Of a DNA stretch of 64,000 nt, positions 27,686 through 35,029 are shown one piece after another. Under the pieces are notes generated by a model. It was not told the origin of the DNA, did no database searches, and worked only from the letters and a program-made list of their open reading frames with translations. The position numbers and the translations under genes are program-made. Position 1 is the first letter of the stretch. Every line of letters begins with the position of its first letter. The stretch is from an uncultured Sphingomonadaceae bacterium (lineage in GTDB: Bacteria; Pseudomonadota; Alphaproteobacteria; Sphingomonadales; Sphingomonadaceae), in contig CANNFX010000002.1 in assembly GCA_947504025.1 (NCBI GenBank), positions 496,001-560,000 of the forward strand. Direction: 5' to 3'.

Positions 27686-27931
27686 ATGATCAAAACACTA
27701 TCGATTATTTTTTGCGCCCTAGGTGTCGCGTACACTTTTTTGGGAATCTGGTCAGCTCTGGCTATGTGGCCGCTTCCTATTCAAAGGTCATCTCTCAGTT
27801 TAGTAATTCTGCTTATCGGACTGACGCTCCCAGTAGTTCAAATTGTACTGATTAGTAAGGCGATGTATAAAGCATCATTACTTTTTTCAATTCTGATGTT
27901 TTTATTGGTCTACGCTTCGTTGTATATTTAG
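27686..27931 (+). CDS. Small membrane protein of unknown function
   Basis: An 81-residue protein with two to three predicted membrane helices (IIFCALGVAYTFLGIW, LVILLIGLTLPVVQIVLI, LLFSILMFLLVYASLYI). It is AT-rich and unlike the surrounding housekeeping genes. It lies between transposase fragments 3 and 4 in the place where an immunity gene would be expected, and polytopic immunity proteins are known for membrane-active toxins. No toxin module is left beside it. No strong ribosome-binding site is visible. Confidence 0.5.
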   Translation: MIKTLSIIFCALGVAYTFLGIWSALAMWPLPIQRSSLSLVILLIGLTLPVVQIVLISKAMYKASLLFSILMFLLVYASLYI

Positions 27932-27950
27932 AGCAGTCTTACTAGAAATT

Positions 27951-28062
27951 CTAGGTACAGTATACTTAATTGACGCCCTTGCCGGTCACACTGATCGTTG
28001 CGCGATGGCTCGAATTGTCCTCCCGAGCATTCCGCATCACGTAACCCAGCGCGGCAACCGGC
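27951..28062 (+). mobile_element. Decayed 5' fragment 4 of a RAYT transposase, fused to RHS DNA
   Basis: The shared GACAGTATACTTAATTGACG leader is followed by an ATG at 28005 that encodes MARIVLPSIPHHVTQRGNRR. The reading then passes, at the shared bases ACCGGCGGGCCGGTCAGCAA, into RHS DNA in the wrong frame and stops at 28089-28091. The junction has about 20 bases in common with RHS sequence at 25252-25275, as expected for recombination between the two. Confidence 0.8.
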
Positions 28063-28611
28063 GGGCCGGTCAGCAACAACTTCTGCCATGATGCCAATGG
28101 CAATCTGACCGCTGATGGCGGCGTGCTGGTGGGCGGTGTGCTGAACGGCAATGTCTACAAATATGATGTCGAGAACCGCCTAGTTGAAAAGCGCGCGCGT
28201 ACCAACACGGACTGCTCTGCGCTATCCTATGCCGGAACCATACATGCGCGGCTCTATTACGATCCGCTGGGCCGCCTGTATGAAGCGCGCGGCTATGATC
28301 ACACATCGGGCAGCCTGACCGACCGTACGCGGTTCCTCTATGATGGCGATGCGCTCGTGGCTGAGTATGATTTTAACAACACCATGCTGGCGCGCCATGT
28401 TCACGGCAATGATGTGGGCGCAGATGATCCGCTGGCCTCTTACGATGGCTCCAGCGTTGCGGGCGGCAACGTCCGCCTGCTCTACGCCGATCCGCGCGGC
28501 TCGATCGTCCTGATCACGAACCGCAACGGTATCGAAGATGCGATCAACACCTATGACGAATACGGCATTCCGGACGACGGCAATGAAGGCCGGTTCCTCC
28601 AGACGGTGCTG
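28060..28611 (+). pseudogene. Truncated third copy of the RHS core
   Basis: DNA nearly identical to 25256-25800 (and to 23236-23745) covering the core from [12 protein letters not shown] to YDEYGIP, then jumping to GRFLQT and ending. The central [17 protein letters not shown] part is deleted, and no toxin tip follows. It has no start or signal peptide. The open frame continues to 28896, but beyond 28611 that sequence belongs to an oppositely oriented lipoprotein gene. Confidence 0.85.
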
Positions 28612-28650
28612 TCAGTCGATGTTACGGCGGTCAGTTCGAATGTGAAGTGG

Positions 28651-28956
28651 TCATTCAGCCGGTGCGCAAGTTATCGTTGCGGTTTGACCGCCACCTTGTT
28701 GGCCTTGCTGTTGCTGGCCCCCAAAATTGACTGCGACCGTACCTTCCGGACATTCATCCGCAGCACCAACTTGCTGCTGACCCTGCCTGTTTCCATTTTG
28801 CTGCTGCTGCTGCTGTTGCTGCTGTCCGCTAGTACCTTCAACAGAAGTGTCATCGCCATATTCTTCTTCAACGGCATTTTCAGGTGCGCCACATGAGGCG
28901 ACGAGCGCTATTGCAGGAAGCAAGGCCAAAGAACGGATCGGTGAAAAAGCAGACAT
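28651..28956 (-). CDS. Lipoprotein with polyglutamine tracts
   Basis: A 101-residue lipoprotein on the minus strand. The signal peptide ends in a lipobox VASC, followed by an acidic segment, a run of nine glutamines, a second Gln/Gly-rich stretch (about residues 77-91), and a Cys pair (ECPEG and ITCAPAE). The ATG has GGGGG a few bases upstream, which supports a real gene. The polyQ run is encoded by repeated CAG/CAA units and should vary in length by slippage. No known family. It lies at the end of the RHS island next to the truncated RHS copy. Confidence 0.7.
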   Translation of the reverse strand: MSAFSPIRSLALLPAIALVASCGAPENAVEEEYGDDTSVEGTSGQQQQQQQQQNGNRQGQQQVGAADECPEGTVAVNFGGQQQQGQQGGGQTATITCAPAE

Positions 28957-29338
28957 AGAACCCCCAAGATCAGATTTAAATTCAATGACAAGTGAATACT
29001 ACAATTGATCGGGCGTCAACTGGCGGACTGTCGGAGCAAATGCACCAGATTGAGATTTTGAGGTGCTTGCGCAGCATTTTCCTACTCGGTCGCCGGGTGT
29101 TAACTCCCCGCCGATGCCTCTGATGATCACCACTTACCCAGCAAGCTACCTTGCCAAAATGGCGCAGCCACGGGCGGCCCCTTATTCTCTGCATGACTGT
29201 GTAACATGTGTCACTTTGCTTCAGCTTCGCCGCGAGAAGTCTGAACGATCCTATGCCTTCGGCCGCGACACATCCGGGCCGAGCTATGTGCTGCTCAGCC
29301 AATTGGCGGAGTGCATAGGGCATCAGGATCGGCAGCGA
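28957..29338. other. Gene-free stretch around the second 172-bp repeat
   Basis: Apart from the repeat at 29074-29246 and the probable promoter of the polyQ lipoprotein (about 28960-29040), nothing is recognised here. Open frames on both strands in the repeat lack ribosome-binding sites and differ between the two copies. Confidence 0.5.
29074..29246. repeat. 172-bp direct repeat, copy 2
   Basis: Imperfect direct repeat of 24952-25123 in the same orientation. It carries the same TGTGTAACATGTGTCACTTT block (29198-29217). The two copies bracket the orphan RHS module, the orphan immunity-like genes, three of the transposase fragments and the polyQ lipoprotein, about 4 kb in all. Confidence 0.8.
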
Positions 29339-29800
29339 TCAGACCATCGCGCGATTCTCATCCAAGTCCGGGGGCTCTTTGCCCGACTGCCGCATCATCG
29401 CGTCCTTCAATTCGGTGTGTTGGGGGTGCCGGTCGCGCGAGCGGAGCAGTTGGCTCACTCTCCATACCAGAAACTTCGGATCGAATGGCTTGCGAATGTA
29501 ATCCTGCGCGCCGTTATACAGGGCTTGAAGTTCGTCTTCGGCGCCGTTCATTGCGGTAAACATCATCACCGGCAGATCGTAGTAATCTGGTGAGCCACGT
29601 AGCTTCCGCAGCACGGCAGTGCCGCTCATCCCGGGCATATCCTGATCGAGAAGGAGGAGATCGGGCCGCCGCCATTCGAGCAGTTCGACCGCTGCCTGAC
29701 CGTCGGACACCCACCCGCATGCATGGCCTGCATCCATCAACACGCCGGAAGCCATTTCGGCGATGATATCATCGTCATCGGCGATAATGATGTAGGCCAT
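29339..29800 (-). CDS. Single-domain response regulator
   Basis: A 153-residue receiver-domain protein with no output domain. The acidic pocket is D8-D10, the phosphoacceptor is D52 in LLLLDQDMPGMSG, and the conserved T82 and K104 (YIRKPFD) are present. The last 30 residues are a polar tail. It would act as a CheY/DivK-like phosphorelay shuttle or signal by protein contact. No histidine kinase lies beside it, so it is an orphan. It is transcribed towards the RHS island from its own promoter, in the 150-base gap before the phosphatase gene. Confidence 0.9.
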   Translation of the reverse strand: MAYIIIADDDDIIAEMASGVLMDAGHACGWVSDGQAAVELLEWRRPDLLLLDQDMPGMSGTAVLRKLRGSPDYYDLPVMMFTAMNGAEDELQALYNGAQDYIRKPFDPKFLVWRVSQLLRSRDRHPQHTELKDAMMRQSGKEPPDLDENRAMV

Positions 29801-29951
29801 TGATTTACTCCCTTCCTACAAAAAGCGGGACAGATTGCGCGATGATTTCAATAGAACTCGAAGTGACACAGAAGAGCCAACGGGGGGGTAGGGGTATCTA
29901 CGATGCTCTAAGTGCTTGTGTGGCGGGCCAGCGGCTGGCACTCGCGATCAT

Positions 29952-30731
29952 ATGATGGATTCGCGCGTTATCTCGCTCTCAGGCGTTCACAATTTCCGCG
30001 ATTACGGCGGGTATTCGGCAAGTGATGGCGGGCAGGTCAAAACCGGCTTGCTGTTCCGTTCCGGGCAACATCAGGATGCGAGTGATGATGATCTTGCTAG
30101 AATTGATGCGCTGAATATCCGCCACGTGATTGACATGCGCGGCAATAGCGAGCGCCGGTCCTATCCATGCCGACGGAGTGATGATTTCGACGGCAAGGTT
30201 GTATTTTACGATGGCGAAACTGCCGCATTAGCCCCGCATGTTGAGGCCGCCCAAGGTGCGCTCGATATTGCTACCGCTCACGCCAAGATGGAGCGGCTCT
30301 ATTCCAACCTGCCATTTCGTGAACCGTTGATTGCGGTTTTGCGGGATTACTTTGCAGCGTTGGCATCGGGCGAGGGGGCAAGCCTGGTGCACTGTCTCGC
30401 TGGCAAGGACCGAACAGGCATGGCGGTGGCTTTGCTGCATCATGCGCTGGGCGTGCATCCCGATGATGCGATGGAGGACTTTCTGCTCACTAACACCGCT
30501 GGAAATATTGATGCCAGGATTGCGGCGGGCGCTGGTGCCATCCGCGACAAGTGGGGGCCGATCAGTGACGATACGATCCGGGTTTTGATGGGAGTGGATG
30601 CGCGTTATCTCGATGCGGCTCGCAAATCTGTCCTCGCGGAATATGGCTCCATCGACCAGTTTCTTGAGCAGGTGCTGGGTGTCGACCAAGTACGGCGGGA
30701 TGCACTAAGCTTGCATCTTGTCGAAGCCTGA
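29952..30731 (+). CDS. Tyrosine-protein phosphatase (atypical dual-specificity type)
   Basis: A protein of about 259 residues with the Cys-based phosphatase loop HCLAGKDRTG (HCxxGxxR) and the family N-terminal motif NFRDYGGY. This architecture matches the bacterial PtpA/LipA-like tyrosine or phosphoinositide phosphatases that begin with NFRDxGG. No signal peptide is seen. The ATG at 29952 is favoured over the in-frame upstream start at 29916, because the conserved region begins about 12 residues after it. The gene is unlinked to a kinase; trxB follows after about 100 bases. Confidence 0.87.
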   Translation: MMDSRVISLSGVHNFRDYGGYSASDGGQVKTGLLFRSGQHQDASDDDLARIDALNIRHVIDMRGNSERRSYPCRRSDDFDGKVVFYDGETAALAPHVEAAQGALDIATAHAKMERLYSNLPFREPLIAVLRDYFAALASGEGASLVHCLAGKDRTGMAVALLHHALGVHPDDAMEDFLLTNTAGNIDARIAAGAGAIRDKWGPISDDTIRVLMGVDARYLDAARKSVLAEYGSIDQFLEQVLGVDQVRRDALSLHLVEA

Positions 30732-30838
30732 CCATCTAGAGGTCCAACACTAGCTTGGGGATAAGCGGTTTGCCCACACGGTGGACCGCGGATAATACCA
30801 CCCGATCATTTTACCGCCCAGATTACGGAAATCGCATC

Positions 30839-31804
30839 ATGGCTACCCACAATACCCGCATGCTCATCATCGGCTCCGGCCCCGCAGGCCTTTCTGCTGC
30901 AATCTACGCGGCGCGCGCCGGGATGGAACCCATCGTGGTGCAAGGCTTACAGCCAGGCGGCCAGTTGACCATCACTACCGATGTCGAAAACTACCCCGGC
31001 TTCCGCGATGTGGTGCAGGGCCCATGGCTGATGGAAGAAATGCAGGCGCAGGCCGAGCATGTTGGCACGCGGATGATCTGGGATACTATTACTGAAATCG
31101 ATCTGGAGAACGGATCACCGTTCCGCGCTATCGGCGACAGCGGCGACGAGTATATTGGGGATACGTTGGTGATCGCCACCGGTGCTCAGGCCAAATGGCT
31201 GGGCGCGCCAGGCGAAGCCGACTTTAATGGCAAGGGTGTGTCAGCCTGCGCGACTTGTGACGGGTTCTTTTATCGCGGCAAGAAGATCGTCGTGATCGGC
31301 GGCGGCAACACTGCGGTAGAAGAAGCACTCTATCTGACCAACCATTCCGACGATGTAACGATCATTCACCGGCGCGATGAATTCCGTGCGGAGAAGATCC
31401 TGCAGGACCGCGTTTTTGCCAATGAGAAAATCTCGGTGCTTTGGAACAAGACGGTTGAGGAATTTCTTGGTGATGGAGCCAATGGGCTCACGGGGCTGCG
31501 CCTCAAAGACACGCTGACCGGCGAAGAAAGCAATTTTGAAACCGAAGGCGCGTTCGTTGCAATTGGTCATGCGCCAGCGACGGAGCTGTTCAAGGGCAAG
31601 TTGGACATGGACAACAGCGGCTATCTGACCGTCGAGCCTGGCACGCCGAAGACAGCGCTTCCCGGCGTTTTTGCTTGCGGTGATGTAATGGACCACGTTT
31701 ACCGTCAGGCAGTTACTGCAGCGGGAACAGGCTGCATGGCTGCGCTGGATGCGGAACGCTTCCTGGCAACGCAAGAATTTGAAAAAAAAGAAGCTGCTGA
31801 GTAA
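30839..31804 (+). CDS. trxB: Thioredoxin-disulphide reductase
   Basis: A 321-residue flavoprotein that reduces thioredoxin with NADPH. It has the FAD-binding GSGPAGLSAAIYAARAG near the N-terminus, the redox pair Cys137-Ala-Thr-Cys140 in SACATCDG, the NADPH-binding GGGNTAVEEA, and the C-terminal FAD motif FACGDVMDHVYRQAVTAAG. A longer open frame from 30755 is not a real extension; the ATG at 30839 gives a normal-length protein. A perfect 12-bp terminator stem follows the stop codon. Confidence 0.97.
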   Translation: MATHNTRMLIIGSGPAGLSAAIYAARAGMEPIVVQGLQPGGQLTITTDVENYPGFRDVVQGPWLMEEMQAQAEHVGTRMIWDTITEIDLENGSPFRAIGDSGDEYIGDTLVIATGAQAKWLGAPGEADFNGKGVSACATCDGFFYRGKKIVVIGGGNTAVEEALYLTNHSDDVTIIHRRDEFRAEKILQDRVFANEKISVLWNKTVEEFLGDGANGLTGLRLKDTLTGEESNFETEGAFVAIGHAPATELFKGKLDMDNSGYLTVEPGTPKTALPGVFACGDVMDHVYRQAVTAAGTGCMAALDAERFLATQEFEKKEAAE

Positions 31805-31807
31805 TTA

Positions 31808-31837
31808 CCGCCATCCCGGTTTCTGCCGGGATGGCGG
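31808..31837. terminator. Bidirectional terminator after trxB
   Basis: A perfect 12-bp stem (CCGCCATCCCGG with CCGGGATGGCGG) with a 6-base loop lies between the convergent ends of trxB and the first MAPEG gene. The T-rich tail on the plus side is weak (CTACGTTT), and on the minus side the stem is followed by TAATTAC. It can serve both genes. Confidence 0.85.
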
Positions 31838-31843
31838 CTACGT

Positions 31844-32284
31844 TTAGAATACCAAAATTGCTGCTTTCACGATCAACCAGATCAGCACGAGGCTGCTAAG
31901 GGCGAACAGTACGAAGCGCACCATGATTTTGTTCGCTGTCGCCTGTACCAACGAGTGAATGATCCGCAGACCAACGTAAATCCACGCGATAAGCGCATTT
32001 TGCCCGTCGCCTGCACCGATCAGGGCAAGCACAAGCGCAACCGCATAAAACACCGTAGGTGCCTCGTGCAGATGGTTGTAATTATGTGCTTTCCATTGGA
32101 TTTTTTCAGGCAAAATCTTATCTAGATCGGAGCCGATTCCGCCCGTTAAATTTGCCGTGTCGATATCAGGTGATTTGCTCATCGCTGGGATGCGCGTGGC
32201 GTACATCCAAGCCCACATGATCATGGTCCAGATCGCCAGTGCTACGACTGGTTGCAGGATATCCATTCCGATTACATCGCCCAT
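31844..32284 (-). CDS. MAPEG family membrane protein A
   Basis: A 146-residue integral membrane protein with four hydrophobic helices and the MAPEG-type central region (KAHNYNHLHEAPTVFYAVAL, then RIIHSLVQ). Bacterial MAPEG proteins are related to eukaryotic membrane glutathione transferases and eicosanoid synthases; few have been characterised. The ATG at 32284 has a GGAG 7 bases upstream. It follows a very similar paralogue separated by 15 bases, so the two were made by tandem duplication and are probably co-transcribed. Confidence 0.85.
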   Translation of the reverse strand: MGDVIGMDILQPVVALAIWTMIMWAWMYATRIPAMSKSPDIDTANLTGGIGSDLDKILPEKIQWKAHNYNHLHEAPTVFYAVALVLALIGAGDGQNALIAWIYVGLRIIHSLVQATANKIMVRFVLFALSSLVLIWLIVKAAILVF

Positions 32285-32299
32285 TTGATTGCTCCAGGT

Positions 32300-32734
32300 T
32301 TAGAGTTGTAGTGTCACGATGACTGCACGAACCGCGAGAGCGGTAAGAACGACGCTTGATAGCAAGAAGATCATGAAGCGGACGGAAACCTTATTCACTG
32401 TCGCTTGATACAGGGAATGGACTATCCGTAACGCGACATAAACCCAAGCGAGTAGTACATCGATTGCGCTTGCCCCAGTCAGTGCGAGAATGATGACTGC
32501 CGGATAGAAAATCGTCGGCTGTTCCATCAGATGCACGTAATTATGTGCTTTCCATTGAATGTTATCGGGGATCACCCCGTCGAGGTCTTGCCCTCGTCCG
32601 CCCGGTTTTGCTTCACTCAGGCCCATTCCGCTCACATTCTTGATAGCGGGAAGGCGAGTGAAGGCCATCCAATAGAGCATTATCAGCGACCACAGGACCA
32701 GCACAGCGGCTGGCGCGAGCATTTGCGTTAACAT
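32300..32734 (-). CDS. MAPEG family membrane protein B
   Basis: A 144-residue paralogue of the preceding gene product, sharing the IQWKAHNYxHLxExPTxFY block and the ALRIVHSLYQATxNKxxVRF block. It also has four hydrophobic helices. It is upstream of the other copy in transcription order, and the two could form mixed trimers. The N-terminal loop (PAIKNVSGMGLSEAKPGGRG) differs more than the core. Function unknown beyond the family. Confidence 0.85.
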   Translation of the reverse strand: MLTQMLAPAAVLVLWSLIMLYWMAFTRLPAIKNVSGMGLSEAKPGGRGQDLDGVIPDNIQWKAHNYVHLMEQPTIFYPAVIILALTGASAIDVLLAWVYVALRIVHSLYQATVNKVSVRFMIFLLSSVVLTALAVRAVIVTLQL

Positions 32735-32796
32735 CTCAATCCCCCAAATTTGTTGAGGCGAAACCTGCGGGGGCGGATACCAATTGTCAATTGCAA

Positions 32797-33759
32797 CTAG
32801 TCTGCCGAGTTGATGACAGCTGCAAACTTTGCTGGATCAACATTGCCACCGGTCAACATGATCACGGTGTTCTCGTCCAAATGGACCTTGCCGGCTAGCG
32901 CGGCCGCCAAGGCAGCGGCCCCGCCAGGTTCAAGCACAAGTTTGAGGTTTGCGAAGGCAAAGCGTTGCGCATTGCGGACTTCGGCATCGCTTACGGCTAT
33001 TCCTGGAGATGCGCGCTTTTTCAGTACGGTCCAGTTTATCGGCGCAGTGCTTAGTGCCTGCAGTGCGTCACAGGCTGTCGGCGGCGGGTCAGTCTCGACA
33101 GGCAATATTTCTCCGGCCTTAAGGCTTCGCGTAACATCGTCCCAGCCTTCAGGTTCAACGGGGATTATTTTTGATGATGGACAGGCTAGCGCGAGTCCGG
33201 CGGTCAGTCCCCCGCCAGCGCAGCATACTACGATAGACGAGGGTTCACGCCCGAGTTGGTCAGTAATCTCGATACCTGCGCTGCCTTGCCCTTCGATTAC
33301 CCAAGGATCGGCATAGGCATGCACAAGCACGGCGCCTGAGTCTTGGCAAAGCGCCTGAGAGATCGCGTCACGGTCTTCACCGGGGCGTTGATAGGTGACA
33401 ACATCTGCACCCATCGCGCGGGTTGCATCAAGCTTCATCTGTGGCGCGTCGTGCGGCATAACTATACATGCAGAAATGCCCAATTTTCGCGCTGCCCAAG
33501 CAACGCCTTGCGCGTGATTACCGCTGGACACGCCAATAACACCGCGGGCGCGCTCATTCATGCTCAATGCGCTCAATCGGTTCCATGCACCGCGGATTTT
33601 GAACGCACCTATCGGCTGCAGGCTTTCGACCTTCACCCAGCAGCGGACACCTTGAACTTCGACCGGTAAGATTGGCGTTGGCGGGAGAATTTCGGCCACC
33701 TTCTCGGCGGCTCGCAATACTCCGTCGCGGGTCGGATTGTGGGGGCTTTCTTGAAACAT
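32797..33759 (-). CDS. PLP-dependent threonine/serine dehydratase
   Basis: A 320-residue fold-type II PLP enzyme. The Schiff-base lysine is K54 in GAFKIRGAWN, SSGNHAQGVAW is the substrate and phosphate loop, and CCAGGGLTAG is the Gly-rich PLP phosphate site. It lacks the C-terminal ACT-like regulatory domain of biosynthetic IlvA, so it is a short catabolic-type dehydratase, possibly acting on threonine, serine or hydroxy-aspartate. It is divergent from the carboxynorspermidine dehydrogenase gene with about 50 bases between the start codons. Confidence 0.85.
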   Translation of the reverse strand: MFQESPHNPTRDGVLRAAEKVAEILPPTPILPVEVQGVRCWVKVESLQPIGAFKIRGAWNRLSALSMNERARGVIGVSSGNHAQGVAWAARKLGISACIVMPHDAPQMKLDATRAMGADVVTYQRPGEDRDAISQALCQDSGAVLVHAYADPWVIEGQGSAGIEITDQLGREPSSIVVCCAGGGLTAGLALACPSSKIIPVEPEGWDDVTRSLKAGEILPVETDPPPTACDALQALSTAPINWTVLKKRASPGIAVSDAEVRNAQRFAFANLKLVLEPGGAAALAAALAGKVHLDENTVIMLTGGNVDPAKFAAVINSAD

Positions 33760-33809
33760 TATTACCGACTAATACGCTGGCAACAAAACACCAGCCCCCC
33801 GGAGCTTTC

Positions 33810-35021
33810 ATGTCTACAATTCTCGTCATCGGCGCAGGCGGCGTCAGCTCGGTTGCAGTTCATAAAATGGCTATGAATACTGAGATATTCTCTGACATTC
33901 ATCTTGCCAGCCGTACCAAAAGCAAATGTGATAGCATCGCCGAGAGCGTGAAGGCTCGCACAGGGCAGGGCGTATCGACCTATGCGATCGATGCCGAAGA
34001 AGTGCCTGCGATGGTCAATCTCATTCGCAAAGTGCAACCGTCGCTCGTCGTCAATTTGGCATTGCCCTACCAAGATTTGCCAATCATGGACGCCTGCCTT
34101 GAGGCTGGCGTGTCTTACCTCGACACGGCAAATTACGAGCCGAAGGACGAGGCCAAGTTCGAATATCACTGGCAGTGGGCGTATCACGACCGTTTCAAAG
34201 ATGCGGGCTTGATGGCGCTGCTCGGCTCTGGCTTCGATCCCGGTGTGACCAGCGTGTTCACCATGTGGTTGAAAAAGCATAAACTCAAAACCATCCGTCA
34301 GCTCGATATTCTCGACTGCAATGGCGGCGATCATGGCCAGGCGTTTGCGACCAACTTCAATCCCGAAATCAACATTCGGGAGGTGACTGCGGCGGCTCGG
34401 CATTGGGAGAATGGCGAGTTCATCGAGACACCCGCGCTGGGCACGAAAGTCGAATTTGACTTCGAAGCCGTCGGCACCAAGAATATGTATATGATGTATC
34501 ACGAGGAGCTGGAAAGCCTCTCGAAATTTATCCCGGAGCTGGAGCGTGGGCGCTTCTGGATGACGTTTGGCGATGAGTATATCAAGCACCTCACCGTGCT
34601 GCAGAATGTCGGCATGACCGGCATTGACCCGATCAAATATCAGGGCAAGGAAATCATCCCGCTGCAATTCCTCGCCGCCGTATTGCCCAAGCCCGAAACG
34701 CTCGGCGAAACGACCAAGGGCAAGACCAACATCGGAGTGATCGCAACGGGTGAATCGCTGGACGGATCAGGCGAGAAGACGTTCTACATCAATAATATCT
34801 GCGACCATGAAGACGCCTATGAGGAAACCGGCAACCAAGCTGTCAGCTACACCACCGGCGTTCCAGCAATGATCGGCAGCGCAATGATGCTGACCAGCAA
34901 ATGGAGCGGTGATGGAGTGTTCAACATGGAGCAGTTGGATCCCGATCCATTCATGGACATGCTGAGCGCGCACGGCCTGCCGTGGAATGTGAAGGAACTG
35001 GACGGGCCGGTTGAGTTTTGA
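33810..35021 (+). CDS. Carboxynorspermidine/carboxyspermidine dehydrogenase (saccharopine dehydrogenase family)
   Basis: A 403-residue NAD(P)-dependent enzyme. The Rossmann motif GAGGVSSVAVHKMA opens the protein, followed by the saccharopine-dehydrogenase-like region (CLEAGVSYLDTANYEP, LLGSGFDPGVTSVF). In the alternative polyamine route this enzyme condenses aspartate semialdehyde with a diamine to a carboxypolyamine, which NspC then decarboxylates; nspC is 3.3 kb downstream. GGAG at 33801 supports the ATG at 33810. Its C-terminus contains the family-typical NNICDHEDAYEETG. The diamine used (putrescine or diaminopropane) is not decided by the sequence. Confidence 0.88.
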   Translation: MSTILVIGAGGVSSVAVHKMAMNTEIFSDIHLASRTKSKCDSIAESVKARTGQGVSTYAIDAEEVPAMVNLIRKVQPSLVVNLALPYQDLPIMDACLEAGVSYLDTANYEPKDEAKFEYHWQWAYHDRFKDAGLMALLGSGFDPGVTSVFTMWLKKHKLKTIRQLDILDCNGGDHGQAFATNFNPEINIREVTAAARHWENGEFIETPALGTKVEFDFEAVGTKNMYMMYHEELESLSKFIPELERGRFWMTFGDEYIKHLTVLQNVGMTGIDPIKYQGKEIIPLQFLAAVLPKPETLGETTKGKTNIGVIATGESLDGSGEKTFYINNICDHEDAYEETGNQAVSYTTGVPAMIGSAMMLTSKWSGDGVFNMEQLDPDPFMDMLSAHGLPWNVKELDGPVEF

Positions 35022-35029
35022 TTTCAGCG

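Noticed and set aside
28800..28840. CTG microsatellite as a non-coding repeat
   Set aside because: It encodes the polyglutamine run of a lipoprotein with a lipobox and ribosome-binding site on the other strand.
28612..28896. C-terminal extension of the third RHS frame
   Set aside because: After 28611 RHS similarity stops and the sequence is the reverse strand of the polyQ lipoprotein; the Leu runs are translated CTG repeats.
19417..29338. Prophage or integrative element around the RHS island
   Set aside because: No integrase, attachment-site repeat at a tRNA, structural or conjugation gene is present; only transposase fragments and local repeats.
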